From an uncultured Sphingomonadaceae bacterium (GTDB taxonomy: Bacteria; Pseudomonadota; Alphaproteobacteria; Sphingomonadales; Sphingomonadaceae): a DNA stretch of 64,000 bases. The position numbers and the translations under genes were made by a program. Where the stretch lies: the NCBI GenBank assembly GCA_947497085.1, contig CANMFE010000003.1, positions 62,001 to 126,000 on the forward strand. Reading direction: 5' to 3'. The stretch's first letter is position 1. Each line of letters begins with the position of its first letter. Positions 41,295 to 49,697 of the stretch are shown here, one piece after another. Under the pieces are notes generated by a model. The model made no database searches and was not told the DNA's origin. It was given only the letters and a program-made list of their open reading frames with translations.

Positions 41295-41687
41295 ATGATT
41301 GGTCGTTATAGCTATCTGCAAGTCGCACTCGTTTTATTCGGTGTGATATTTTGCCTGATCTATCCGCTGGCGCTGGTCTGGCCTTCCGGCTGGATGTGGC
41401 ATGAAGGCGCACCCTATAGTTCGCATTATTACATGATGATTATCGGAGTTTATGCGACGCTGGGGATCATGCTGATCCGCGCCGCCGCCAATCCGGCGGC
41501 ACATCGTTCCCTGATCTGGTTTACCATCTGGTCGAGCGTGGTGCATGCGCTCATCATGGCGGTGCAATCGCTGCAAAACCCGGAGCATATGGGCCATATG
41601 TGGGGTGATGTCCCGGCGCTGCTGCTGGTCGCGCTCGTGCTGGGCACCCTGATGCGCGGTACCCGCGAGGATACGCTAAACCCGTAA
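41295..41687 (+). CDS. DUF6632-like membrane protein
   Basis: 130 residues with four membrane spans. YSYLQVALVLFGVIFCLIYP, MMIIGVYATLGIMLIRAAAN, HRSLIWFTIWSSVVHALIMA and GHMWGDVPALLLVALVLGTL fit DUF6632 as I recall it. A small hairpin (CCCGG-N6-CCGGG) and GGGGGAGAG precede the ATG. Function unknown. Confidence 0.8.
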   Translation: MIGRYSYLQVALVLFGVIFCLIYPLALVWPSGWMWHEGAPYSSHYYMMIIGVYATLGIMLIRAAANPAAHRSLIWFTIWSSVVHALIMAVQSLQNPEHMGHMWGDVPALLLVALVLGTLMRGTREDTLNP

Positions 41688-41711
41688 ATTTCAGAATTAC
41701 GGTAAGAATTG

Positions 41712-41886
41712 CAGTGACAGTTTACTTACCTCTAAGACCAACCCCGTCACCCCGGCTTTCGCCGGAATGACAATTGAGAGCCCGCTGCTGAGAGGCCGCA
41801 TAACGCCCCTGGGACAGGTTTTCGCTTCCACAAATTTCCTACCTAACCGTATATAATCGCGCCAACAGCCCCCTGCCCCCGTAAAC
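41712..41886. repeat. Direct repeat flanking the HTH/DUF6632 module, right copy
   Basis: CAGTGACA-N26-GTCACCCCGG precedes CCCCGGCTTTCGCCGG, TGACAATTGAGAG, GAGGCCGCATAACGCCC, TTCGCTTCCACAAA and a C-rich end, the same block order as at 39949-40062, with a 14-base insertion (CCCGCTGCTGAGAG) that duplicates GAGAG. Confidence 0.7.
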
Positions 41887-42104
41887 CGCACCTATACCCA
41901 AACCATTTTCCTACAATACGCCCCGCATGCTAGGGCCAAGACATGCTTTATATGCTGATCCCTGCCTCCATATTTCTGTTTCCGGTGAGCACCCACAAAC
42001 CTTGTCTATGGCGTTTTCCCGCTATGGCAGCGCGCGGCGCTGTTGGGATATGGCGCGCACGAGCGCAGGGTTCGGATATGGTTCGTCCACTCCGCCCCCC
42101 CCAA

Positions 42105-42214
42105 GGCGGGACCTTTCACCGTACGGGGCGGGACCTTCCGCGCCAGCTTTGCGCCCAAAACCGCAGATATCCGTCATTTGCAGCGTCCCGGCAGCACCCG
42201 GGGCGGGACCTTCC
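42105..42214. repeat. Three spaced GGCGGGACCTTCC motifs
   Basis: GGCGGGACCTTTC (42105-42117), GGCGGGACCTTCC (42127-42139) and GGCGGGACCTTCC (42202-42214). The same motif occurs three times in opposite orientation at 61155-61260. Together with the direct repeat above, these are all that I see in the gene-free stretch 41688-42334; short frames there lack coding character. Confidence 0.7.
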
Positions 42215-42334
42215 AGAATGGCGGTGGCATATCACAACGCCGCACCGCCTTGCTGACGCTGTCAACCAGAGGAGACGCGCAATATGATTGAGGAAGCTAT
42301 ATTTGCCTACGGTCATCCGATATAGTCCCATAGC

Positions 42335-43060
42335 ATGAGCAAGCATATCGGCATTTTGGCGCATAGTGCGGAGGGCGCGACACTGTCTTACCGGACCGTG
42401 TGGCAGGAAGGTATCGCCGCGATGGGGCCGCACAACCATCCGCAGATCACAATGTCGGGCATTGCCATGCATCATGCGATGGAGATGTGGGAAACGGGCG
42501 ATCTTGCGGGGCTGCGCACGCTGTTTCTGGAGGATGCACGGCGGCTGGCGGCGGCGGGCGCGGATTTCTTTATCCTGCCCGACAATACCGCGCATATCGC
42601 GCTCGAACAGCCGGGCGAGGATTTCCCCATCCCGTGCCTGCATATTGCCGACGTGGTGGCCCGCGAGGCCATGGCGCGCGGGTATCGTCATATCGGCGTG
42701 CTGGGCACCAACTGGACGATGGAAGGGCCGGTGTACAAAGGCGCGCTGGCGCGCCGCAGGCTGGAACGTGCGATACCGGATGAAGCGGGCCGCGCCTATA
42801 TCCATGACGCGATATTCGAGGAGCTGTGCCTGGGCGAATTCCAGGACAAGACGCGCGATGGTTTCGTGCGGATTATCGAAAGACTGAAACAGGCGGGTTG
42901 TGACGCCGCCGCACTTGTATGCACCGAAATACCCTTGCTGGTAACGCCAGACGTTTCACCGCTTCCGCTGCTGGATTCGACAAGGCTGCAAGCTGCGGCG
43001 GCGGTTGCAGTGGCGCTGGGTGATGCGCCGATGCCCGACTGGCGCTGCGGGCCGGTATGA
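42335..43060 (+). CDS. Aspartate/glutamate racemase family protein with altered active site
   Basis: 241 residues of the Asp/Glu racemase fold: MSKHIGILAHSAEGATLSYR, LPDNTAHIALEQ, YRHIGVLGTNWTMEGPVYKG and AALVCTEIPLLV. PLP-independent racemases use two cysteines. The second is kept (C196, CTEI), but the first is D83 in PDNTAH where PCNTAH is expected. E. coli YgeA has Thr at the matching place and is selective for L-substrates, so a changed specificity or another reaction is possible. It overlaps the next gene by 4 bases (ATGA). Confidence 0.87.
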   Translation: MSKHIGILAHSAEGATLSYRTVWQEGIAAMGPHNHPQITMSGIAMHHAMEMWETGDLAGLRTLFLEDARRLAAAGADFFILPDNTAHIALEQPGEDFPIPCLHIADVVAREAMARGYRHIGVLGTNWTMEGPVYKGALARRRLERAIPDEAGRAYIHDAIFEELCLGEFQDKTRDGFVRIIERLKQAGCDAAALVCTEIPLLVTPDVSPLPLLDSTRLQAAAAVAVALGDAPMPDWRCGPV

Positions 43061-43674
43061 CACAGCTCTACCGCCTCGACACCGATGCGCAGACCATCGC
43101 CGCGACCTTTGACGCCGATGCGGGGAAGGATCCGTGGGCGGGCGGATATGCTGCGCCAGGACGGCCTGTACCCGTCATTGTGCAGGGGCGGCATGCAAAA
43201 CGGCTGGTGCCACGCATCTGGGGCGTGCCGCCGCCCAGTTCGTTTTCCTCCATTCCTGATCCGCGCGACTATCGGCCAGTTACGACGGTGCGCAACCTTG
43301 AAAGCCCGTTCTGGATCGGCAACCTGAGGCATACCGAATTTCGCTGCCTGATCCCGGTGACGCGCTTTGCGCTCTGGTCACGCACCGCCGATCCGCGCAC
43401 CGGGCGCAAGGCGCAGCACTGGTTTATGCTGCCCGCCGAACCGGTGTTCGCCATTGCCGGCATCTGCCGCGATAGCGAAGTGCCGAGCTTTGCCATGCTG
43501 ACATGCGATGCAAACGCACTCGTGGAGGAGGTGAACCCGTCATCCATGCCAGTCATATTGCGCGCCGAGGATCATGATATGTGGCTGCGCGCGGACTGGA
43601 ATATCGCGCAGGGGCTGGTCGAACCCTATCCTTCGGAATGGATGGCCAGCCATGCGATGCATGAAGCTTCCTAA
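43057..43674 (+). CDS. SRAP/YedK-like protein lacking the catalytic cysteine
   Basis: 205 residues. The SRAP pattern is visible: MTQLYRL at the start, VPRIWGVPPP, TVRNLESPFW, FRCLIPVTRFALW, FAIAGIC and MPVIL. Canonical members start MCGR or MCNLYRL, Cys2 forming the DNA-protein crosslink at abasic sites; here residue 2 is Thr. The histidine before RMPVIL is also missing (NPSSMPVIL). It may be inactive as a crosslinker or have a new role. It is translationally coupled to the racemase-like gene and overlaps the lipocalin stop by 4 bases. Confidence 0.8.
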   Translation: MTQLYRLDTDAQTIAATFDADAGKDPWAGGYAAPGRPVPVIVQGRHAKRLVPRIWGVPPPSSFSSIPDPRDYRPVTTVRNLESPFWIGNLRHTEFRCLIPVTRFALWSRTADPRTGRKAQHWFMLPAEPVFAIAGICRDSEVPSFAMLTCDANALVEEVNPSSMPVILRAEDHDMWLRADWNIAQGLVEPYPSEWMASHAMHEAS

Positions 43675-44228
43675 TGCTTCGTCATCCGCACCAGGTCCCA
43701 GTCATAGCCTAGCTCTTTCACCCTGTTTTCAATACGCGCGCGCACGTCAGGGGCTGGTTTGGCTTCGCGTGTGAGCATCCATAAATAGCGCCCACTTGGT
43801 TCGCCCACGATCGCCCAGCTATAATCATCTGCGCGGTCCAGCACCCAGTAATCACCGTAAAACGGGCCAAAAAATGAGACGCGCAGCTTGGCATTGCCGC
43901 TGTCTTCGACAATTTTAGCCTTGCCCGTAGCGGTGCTGAGTTTGCCGTCAATGCCGCCTTTGCGGCAACTGTTAACAACCCGGATATGGCCATCATCACG
44001 CAGGCTGTAATCAGCTGTTACCGCCTCACAGTCTTTCTGGAAGCCAGCCTCATACCGGCCCATTTCATACCAGCGGCCAAGATAGCGGTCGAGCTCGACC
44101 GCTTTGGCTGGCTGAGGCACGGCGGCATTTCCGACCGGCCCTTTTTCGAAAGTCGCGCACCCCGCCAGCACCAGAGAACCCGTGATGGCCAGAAGACTCA
44201 AGGCAGCTGCCCGGTTTTTCAAAACCAT
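43671..44228 (-). CDS. Bacterial lipocalin (Blc family)
   Basis: 185 residues, lipoprotein signal with lipobox LAGC at about 21-24. The lipocalin motif LDRYLGRWYEMGRYEAGFQK (GxW) and the C-terminal SGRYLWMLTREAKP are typical. Blc proteins bind lysophospholipids or fatty acids at the outer membrane. Confidence 0.95.
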   Translation of the reverse strand: MVLKNRAAALSLLAITGSLVLAGCATFEKGPVGNAAVPQPAKAVELDRYLGRWYEMGRYEAGFQKDCEAVTADYSLRDDGHIRVVNSCRKGGIDGKLSTATGKAKIVEDSGNAKLRVSFFGPFYGDYWVLDRADDYSWAIVGEPSGRYLWMLTREAKPAPDVRARIENRVKELGYDWDLVRMTKH

Positions 44229-44238
44229 ATGTGCAGCC

Positions 44239-44391
44239 TTAGCTCAACAAGGCCGGGAAAGCCCATGCGATGGTCATCGCAATGATAGCCAGTAATAGAG
44301 ATCCAGCGAGGACGTAGCGCACATTGTGCCGCCGCGTACCTGCGCTTGCTTCTTCTGTAGTGACTTCGACTTCGTCTCCATGACGTTCCAT
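44239..44391 (-). CDS. Small single-span membrane protein
   Basis: About 50 residues: a charged N-terminus (MERHGDEVEVTTEEASAGTR) then one membrane span (YVLAGSLLLAIIAMTIAWAF). GGAG lies 7 bases before this ATG. It starts downstream of the DoxX gene on the same strand. Function unknown. Confidence 0.6.
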   Translation of the reverse strand: MERHGDEVEVTTEEASAGTRRHNVRYVLAGSLLLAIIAMTIAWAFPALLS

Positions 44392-44463
44392 AATTTGCTC
44401 CATTCTATGCTGGAGTAACAAAGCCGGGCAGCTTTTGTTCCGCTACGGACTATACGGCCCTGG

Positions 44464-44883
44464 CTAACCCGCATCTGGACTGTGACGCGCAAAAGGCCAG
44501 TTAGTGACGCCGCCCGCCCACAAAGCCCACCAGATAATAACGGGCTGCAATAACAATCGGGGGGCATGATAGCCCCAGCCCATTGTCCGGCCGCCAACGG
44601 CTATATCATTCACGGCATGATTGATATTGGCGGGCCATACGCACAGTGCATACAGCGCCAGGCCGATACCAGCCGCATAGCGCCAGCGGCGGGTCATAAG
44701 GCCTATGGCTCCCGCAATTTCGGCAACTCCTGTCAGGAAAACTACTTGCTTGGGATAAGGCACCCAGTCAGGGGTGATAGCCAGGAAACCAGCCGGGGAG
44801 TGAATATGCATGATTCCTGCGGCAAGATACAGAAGCGCCAGCAGCCAGCGGAAAAATGTGCGGATAACCGATGGTGCCCACAT
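44464..44883 (-). CDS. DoxX-family membrane protein
   Basis: About 139 residues with four membrane spans. FRWLLALLYLAAGIMHIHSP, GVAEIAGAIGLMTRRWRYAA and LALYALCVWPANINHAVNDI fit the DoxX-like family. A longer start would add a basic stretch that is antisense-like and lies inside the channel gene, so the ATG at MWAPSVIR is chosen. Confidence 0.85.
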   Translation of the reverse strand: MWAPSVIRTFFRWLLALLYLAAGIMHIHSPAGFLAITPDWVPYPKQVVFLTGVAEIAGAIGLMTRRWRYAAGIGLALYALCVWPANINHAVNDIAVGGRTMGWGYHAPRLLLQPVIIWWALWAGGVTNWPFARHSPDAG

Positions 44884-44888
44884 ACTGG

Positions 44889-45335
44889 TCAGCCACGCCC
44901 CATGCGCGCGACAACGCTTACGAAAAAGGCAGTGGACCAGCCCAACAGGATAACGCCATTGACGCCTTCGATTGCAGCCACAAGCCGCCATGCTTCCTGC
45001 AATGCGTCATCGTCATAACCTATGGTGGAATAGGTTATCGTCGAAAAATAGATCGCTTCATGAAGAGTAGGGATAGCCCCCAGAAAAAGATACAGAAAGC
45101 CATAGGCCCATATTTCAATGCCGTGCAACGCGAACAGGCCAAGTACTATGGTCAGGGTAACAGCGACACCACGAGAAGAGAATGGACTGACATGTTTTTC
45201 CGCTTCTTCACGCGCCTCAAGTTTCAAAAACCGTGTCATCGCATAAATGCCTGCAGCATGGATCAACACGGTCATTACCACCATGACTATGGAAACGGCC
45301 AATTCTGTAAGCATTTCATTATACATATTCCCCAA
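44889..45335 (-). CDS. Two-transmembrane potassium channel family protein
   Basis: 148 residues. Helices at about 8-30, 57-80 and 115-142 flank a pore loop with the filter FSTITYSTIGYDD. The canonical TVGYGD reads TIGYDD here. No RCK/TrkA-N domain follows, so gating is unknown. It ends 5 bases before the DoxX start on the same strand. Confidence 0.85.
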   Translation of the reverse strand: MGNMYNEMLTELAVSIVMVVMTVLIHAAGIYAMTRFLKLEAREEAEKHVSPFSSRGVAVTLTIVLGLFALHGIEIWAYGFLYLFLGAIPTLHEAIYFSTITYSTIGYDDDALQEAWRLVAAIEGVNGVILLGWSTAFFVSVVARMGRG

Positions 45336-45401
45336 CCTCTCATCTAAATCGCAGTTCTGTATAGACTAATACTGCATTAGAAAGATCATGCGACAGACAT
45401 G

Positions 45402-45983
45402 TCACTTTGCGGACGGCGCATTCAAAGGCGCGGTGAGTTTATGCGGATTGGCATCACGCCATTGCCTGGGCATGGTAAATTCACCCTGCCAGATACCGCG
45501 CTTCGCGCTTTTGGCCTTTTGTTCTGCATCGGCATAGGTCGGGGTCATCAGCCCGCCTGCAAAATTGCCGCCACTGGCCGCCGCCATGCCCCGGTGTACC
45601 ATGGTCTCAGCAATGTCATATGTTCGGTCGGTGCTGCACGTGGCGATACCACGCCCGAAATTGTCCCGCGCGCTCAGCGTGCAGCTAAGCCCGTCTTCGC
45701 GCAGCAATGCAGCCAGTGCGTTCCGGGCGGCCTTGCCGCAGTCCCAGTTGCCGCCTGCCGCATCACGGCACGTCTGACGATATTCGGGAGCATCCATGCC
45801 GGTGAGGCGGAGTTCATCTTCACCCATGCGAAAACTATCGCCATCAATCGCACGCACGGCCACGCCTTTGGGTTCAATATTGTCTTCTTCAGCCTGGCCG
45901 CCAATCGGCAGATAATCGATCGCGAAATACAGGCCAATCAGAAAACCGAAAAACAGCAGGGTGCGGATAAAATTGCGTGTCAT
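45402..45983 (-). CDS. Thermonuclease (SNase-like) family protein
   Basis: 193 residues: an N-terminal membrane anchor (FIRTLLFFGFLIGLYFAIDY) and an SNase-like OB fold (about 45-165) with AIDGDSF, LRLTGMDAPE, and GRGIATC. The metal and catalytic positions (D in IDGDSF, R in LRLTG, D/E in MDAPE) are present. It is likely to be anchored and act in the periplasm. Confidence 0.88.
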   Translation of the reverse strand: MTRNFIRTLLFFGFLIGLYFAIDYLPIGGQAEEDNIEPKGVAVRAIDGDSFRMGEDELRLTGMDAPEYRQTCRDAAGGNWDCGKAARNALAALLREDGLSCTLSARDNFGRGIATCSTDRTYDIAETMVHRGMAAASGGNFAGGLMTPTYADAEQKAKSAKRGIWQGEFTMPRQWRDANPHKLTAPLNAPSAK

Positions 45984-46082
45984 ATGCCGAGCTTTAGCGT
46001 CAGGAGACATACATGCCAAACAGTATCGGCGGGGCAGTATCTGATATGGCCATGCAGCATGGCATCTGATAGCAACCATCCC

Positions 46083-46991
46083 ATGCCAAGCCTGTCTTCC
46101 CGTATCATCAATCTTTTCCTGCCCATGCTGGGCATAAAGTCGTTTTTCTCAGAACCCGAAAAGGTTGCGGCGCGTATTCGCAAAATGCGCGAAAAAAGAC
46201 CCGCCCTGCCGGGCAAACGCCTACACCGCGATTTTGATATTGATGTCGCGCATGACCGCGGATATCCGGTATATACGCTTACGCCCAAAAGTGGTGTGAA
46301 GCCCGGTGCAGCGCATATTCTCTACCTGCATGGCGGCGGCTATATCATGGACATTGCAAGCGCGCATTGGGGCTTTGTGGCCCGGCTGTGCAAGGCAATG
46401 GGGGCATCGGCCACCGTGCCGCTCTATCCGCTGGCTCCCGAGAGCAAGGCGGCAAAGACGCTACCCAAAATGCAGAGGCTGTATCAGGACCTGGCCGCCG
46501 CCCATGGCGCGCAGAACATAACCGTGATGGGCGACAGCGCAGGCGGCGGCATGACGCTCGCGCTGGCACAGATGCTGCGCGATGAGGGTAGCCCGCTTCC
46601 GGCCCGGCTTGTGTTGCTATCACCCTGGCTTGATGCCACAGGCACCCATGCCATGCAGCCGGAGCTTGAGAAACGCGACCGTATGCTTGCGCTTGCAGGG
46701 CTGAAACAATCGGGCAAAATGTACGCGGGCGACCTACCCGTCACCGACCCGCGCGTCAGCCCGCTATTCGGTGAACTGCATGGCCTGCCGCCAATCCAGA
46801 TGTTTGCGGGGACATGGGATATATTGCTGCCCGACGCCCGGCGGCTCAAGGAAAAAGCGGATGCCGATAGCAACGCCCCTATGACCGAATATCACGAATA
46901 TAAGAAAATGTTCCACGTCTGGATGTTGCTGCCCATACGCGAAGGCAAGAAAGCAATGCGGCAGATAGTGGAATTTATGAAAAATACTTAA
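46083..46991 (+). CDS. Alpha/beta hydrolase, HSL-type esterase
   Basis: About 302 residues. The oxyanion motif HGGGY ([11 protein letters not shown]), nucleophile elbow GDSAGGG, acid in [10 protein letters not shown] and histidine in KKMFHVW are those of the hormone-sensitive-lipase family. An ATG 8 codons upstream (MASDSNHP) is an alternative; neither has a clear ribosome-binding site. The stop overlaps ung by 4 bases. Confidence 0.9.
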   Translation: MPSLSSRIINLFLPMLGIKSFFSEPEKVAARIRKMREKRPALPGKRLHRDFDIDVAHDRGYPVYTLTPKSGVKPGAAHILYLHGGGYIMDIASAHWGFVARLCKAMGASATVPLYPLAPESKAAKTLPKMQRLYQDLAAAHGAQNITVMGDSAGGGMTLALAQMLRDEGSPLPARLVLLSPWLDATGTHAMQPELEKRDRMLALAGLKQSGKMYAGDLPVTDPRVSPLFGELHGLPPIQMFAGTWDILLPDARRLKEKADADSNAPMTEYHEYKKMFHVWMLLPIREGKKAMRQIVEFMKNT

Positions 46992-47683
46992 GTGGGACTT
47001 GCGTCCGGTACGCTCCAGTCGATCGGCTTTTGCCCCTGGCTTTCCAGAAAGGCATTTGCCTGGCTGAAATGTTTACAACCCATAAAGCCGCGATGCGCAG
47101 ATAGCGGGGACGGATGCACCGCGCGCAGCACCTTATGCCTGCCTTCACCCACAAACGCCGCTTTTTTCTGCGCATAGCTGCCCCACAGCATGAAAACCAC
47201 CGGTTCGTCGCGTGCGGCGATCAGGCGGATGACAGCATCAGTGAATTTCTCCCAGCCGCGCCCCTGGTGTGAGGCCGCCTCGCCTGCACGCACGGTAAGC
47301 ACACTGTTGAGCAATAGCACGCCCTGCTTTGCCCAATGTTCCAGAAAGCCATGCGACGGACGCTCTATGCCCAGATCATCCTGCAGCTCCTTGTAGATAT
47401 TCTGCAAGGATGGCGGCGGGCGGACACCCGGCCGTACACTAAAGCACAGCCCATGCGCCTGCCCAGGACCGTGATAAGGGTCCTGCCCCAATATCACGAC
47501 ACGTACCTTGTCCAGCGGTGTCAGATCCAGCGCGCGGAAATATTCGCTGCCTGCAGGATATACTGTGTTGCCTGCTGCCTTTTCCGACAGTAGGAACTGC
47601 TTGAGCGCCTGCATATAGGGGGATTGAAATTCCTCCAGCAGAGGCTGTTTCCAGCTATCGCGCAGCTTGATGGCGTCGCTCAT
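46988..47683 (-). CDS. ung: Uracil-DNA glycosylase (family 1)
   Basis: 231 residues. [20 protein letters not shown] holds the catalytic Asp68, LLLNSVLTV and [20 protein letters not shown] the remaining signatures. It removes uracil from DNA to start base-excision repair. Confidence 0.97.
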   Translation of the reverse strand: MSDAIKLRDSWKQPLLEEFQSPYMQALKQFLLSEKAAGNTVYPAGSEYFRALDLTPLDKVRVVILGQDPYHGPGQAHGLCFSVRPGVRPPPSLQNIYKELQDDLGIERPSHGFLEHWAKQGVLLLNSVLTVRAGEAASHQGRGWEKFTDAVIRLIAARDEPVVFMLWGSYAQKKAAFVGEGRHKVLRAVHPSPLSAHRGFMGCKHFSQANAFLESQGQKPIDWSVPDASPT

Positions 47684-47693
47684 CTATGCGCCT

Positions 47694-48311
47694 TCACTCT
47701 TCCGCTTCACTGCCCCATGGCGGCGGCGGTGCTGTGACCGGGTCGGTAATATCAAACTCGACCCGGAAATTCCGGTTTTCGCGCGACAGCTCATAGGCGA
47801 ACAGCTTGTCTGTCACTTCCACGGCCCAGACATTGGTCACCGACTGGTCCAGCCCTTGTTTTTTGAAAAGTGCAATGGACTCAGTATCAACCGGAAATTT
47901 TTGCCGCGTGGCCGTGCCCTGACTAGCCGTATCACCGCCATACCAGGTCACGGCGTCCTTGCTGCCATCTTCATGCCGATGATCATGCTTCAGGCGCAGA
48001 CCATTTTCCGTTTCACTGATAACCCAGGTCCGCGACCTGTCGTCACCAACATGGAAGGGAATACGCAGCGCATCTTCGCTACATTCGCGCACATGCATGA
48101 CCATGGCGGCTTCTGCCATATCCGCATCTGCGGCGTCTTTGGACACCATTTGCCCCGCATATGCATTGCCGCACAGGGCGCGCAGATTCTGCATGAATTG
48201 CTGCTGCGGATCATCTACTGATGCGCTCTCAGCATCTTTATATGGTTCGCTTGAACAGCTGGTGAAAATTGTGGCTGTAATCGCCATGTACAATATATGT
48301 GCCGGTTTCAT
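47694..48311 (-). CDS. Conserved lipoprotein of unknown function
   Basis: 205 residues starting at MKPAHILYMAITATIFTSCS, with lipobox FTSC. The mature part (LCGNAYAGQMVSKDAADADM, VMHVRECSEDALRIPFHVGD, LRLKHDHRHEDGSKDAVTWY) looks like a protein conserved among sphingomonads whose function I do not know. The many His/Asp residues in KHDHRHEDG could bind metal. Confidence 0.8.
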   Translation of the reverse strand: MKPAHILYMAITATIFTSCSSEPYKDAESASVDDPQQQFMQNLRALCGNAYAGQMVSKDAADADMAEAAMVMHVRECSEDALRIPFHVGDDRSRTWVISETENGLRLKHDHRHEDGSKDAVTWYGGDTASQGTATRQKFPVDTESIALFKKQGLDQSVTNVWAVEVTDKLFAYELSRENRNFRVEFDITDPVTAPPPPWGSEAEE

Positions 48312-48441
48312 GCACAGCATGTTAGGGTGCCAATGCGTGGTGCGCAATGCTGCATTTTGCCTGCAAATTATGCGCAAACGAGCAGGCAACATCTTTTTAT
48401 GCTATGGTCATGATAGAAAAGGAAAAGGATCGCGTTTACAG

Positions 48442-49311
48442 ATGCTGGTTTCACGCAATTACCCGCCACCTGATGACCTTTCGGAATGCATTGCCCGATT
48501 CTATGTGATGTCAGCCGAATTGCCGGCGGACATGGTCATGCCAGACAGGCTGCTGTCTGAGACTGCCTTTGTCAGGATATTGGTACGCGGTGACTGGGAA
48601 GCCATGGGCGCTGACGGAGAATGGCACCATCATCACGGCGCGCTTTTGTTCGGGGCCAATTCACGGCCTATGCCCGTCAGGGTCAGGGGGCCTTTCACAG
48701 TTGTCGGTTTTGCATTGCGCCCTTGCGGGTGGTCACAGCTTTTTGACAAGGCCGCACGCGAATATACAGACGATATGGGCCAGCTGGAAGACATATGGGG
48801 CGACACAGGGCAAACATTATGGGCTGATATACAATCCGCTGGCACCAATGATGACAGGATTATCGCGGCGATGATATCTGCCGTTCGCGCACGCAAGACA
48901 GAGCTAGGAAACATCAGTGTTTCCGAAGCTATCGCAAAATTCGAACCCATCATCATCAGCGACAGTACGCGTAAAGTGGAAGATATCGCAACCGAACTCG
49001 ACCTGTCGCTCAGGCAACTGGAGCGCTTGTGCGCCAAGCATTTCGGGCACACGCCCAAAATGATCATGCGCCGCAGCCGTTTTCTTGACATGGCCGCTGT
49101 CATCCGCGGGCTCAGTACACCCAGCGAGACGGAACTGGCCGAACTCAGTTTCTTTGATCAATCGCATCTGATCCGCGAATTTCGCCAGTTTATCGGCATG
49201 ACGGCCACGGACTTTGAAAAGGCGCAGACACCGCTGCTTGATGCGGGGCTGGACCTGCGGCAAAAACGCAAAGTCATGCTGCGGCAAATGACAACGGCCT
49301 GTGCCCGGTAG
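48442..49311 (+). CDS. AraC-family transcriptional regulator
   Basis: 289 residues. A small N-terminal beta domain (about 1-110, RFYVMSAELPADMVMPDRLL, GALLFGANSRP) of the DUF6597 type is followed by a C-terminal double HTH (DIATELDLSLRQLERLCAKH and ELSFFDQSHLIREFRQFIGM). The long open frame upstream of this ATG runs antisense to the lipoprotein and is not coding. Target and effector are unknown. Confidence 0.87.
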   Translation: MLVSRNYPPPDDLSECIARFYVMSAELPADMVMPDRLLSETAFVRILVRGDWEAMGADGEWHHHHGALLFGANSRPMPVRVRGPFTVVGFALRPCGWSQLFDKAAREYTDDMGQLEDIWGDTGQTLWADIQSAGTNDDRIIAAMISAVRARKTELGNISVSEAIAKFEPIIISDSTRKVEDIATELDLSLRQLERLCAKHFGHTPKMIMRRSRFLDMAAVIRGLSTPSETELAELSFFDQSHLIREFRQFIGMTATDFEKAQTPLLDAGLDLRQKRKVMLRQMTTACAR

Positions 49312-49319
49312 AGGTTGGT

Positions 49320-49688
49320 TTAAGCCCTGGTCTTTTTCCATCCAAGGTAACAAAGCCACAGCATGATGGCATTGCCAACCGCATCAAGCAGCCCGAACAT
49401 GGTGAAAACGGGTTCCACAAATGTGAACCACCAGTTGAAGACAAAAAATGGCAGCAGCGCGATCCCGTAGACAAGGAACGTTGTAGATGTAAAGCGCGCG
49501 AATGCGGCAAACAGCCCCGATATCATGGCCTGCGCGCCAAAACAGGCTATTGCAAACGGTAATAATTTGCCGCCGCGCAACTCGGGTAGAAAAACCACAT
49601 CAATAACCGACTGCGGAGCCAAAACTGCCCAACCGCCCAGAATGAAGAAAACCGATGCAATGAAATATTGAATATGGCGAGCAGTCAT
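49320..49688 (-). CDS. Small integral membrane protein of unknown function
   Basis: 122 residues with four predicted membrane spans (about 7-27, 42-62, 70-88, 95-116). No family is recognised with confidence. It lies 9 bases after the DUF1295 gene on the same strand and probably shares its transcript. Confidence 0.7.
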   Translation of the reverse strand: MTARHIQYFIASVFFILGGWAVLAPQSVIDVVFLPELRGGKLLPFAIACFGAQAMISGLFAAFARFTSTTFLVYGIALLPFFVFNWWFTFVEPVFTMFGLLDAVGNAIMLWLCYLGWKKTRA

Positions 49689-49697
49689 ATCGTGCAG

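Noticed and set aside
41927..42291. Short plus-strand frames between the DUF6632 and racemase genes
   Set aside because: They run through the GGCGGGACCTTCC repeats, overlap each other in several frames and lack ribosome-binding sites.
45399..46058. N-terminal 220 codons of a long plus-strand frame leading into the HSL-type hydrolase
   Set aside because: This part is antisense to the SNase-like gene; the hydrolase homology begins only near 46083.
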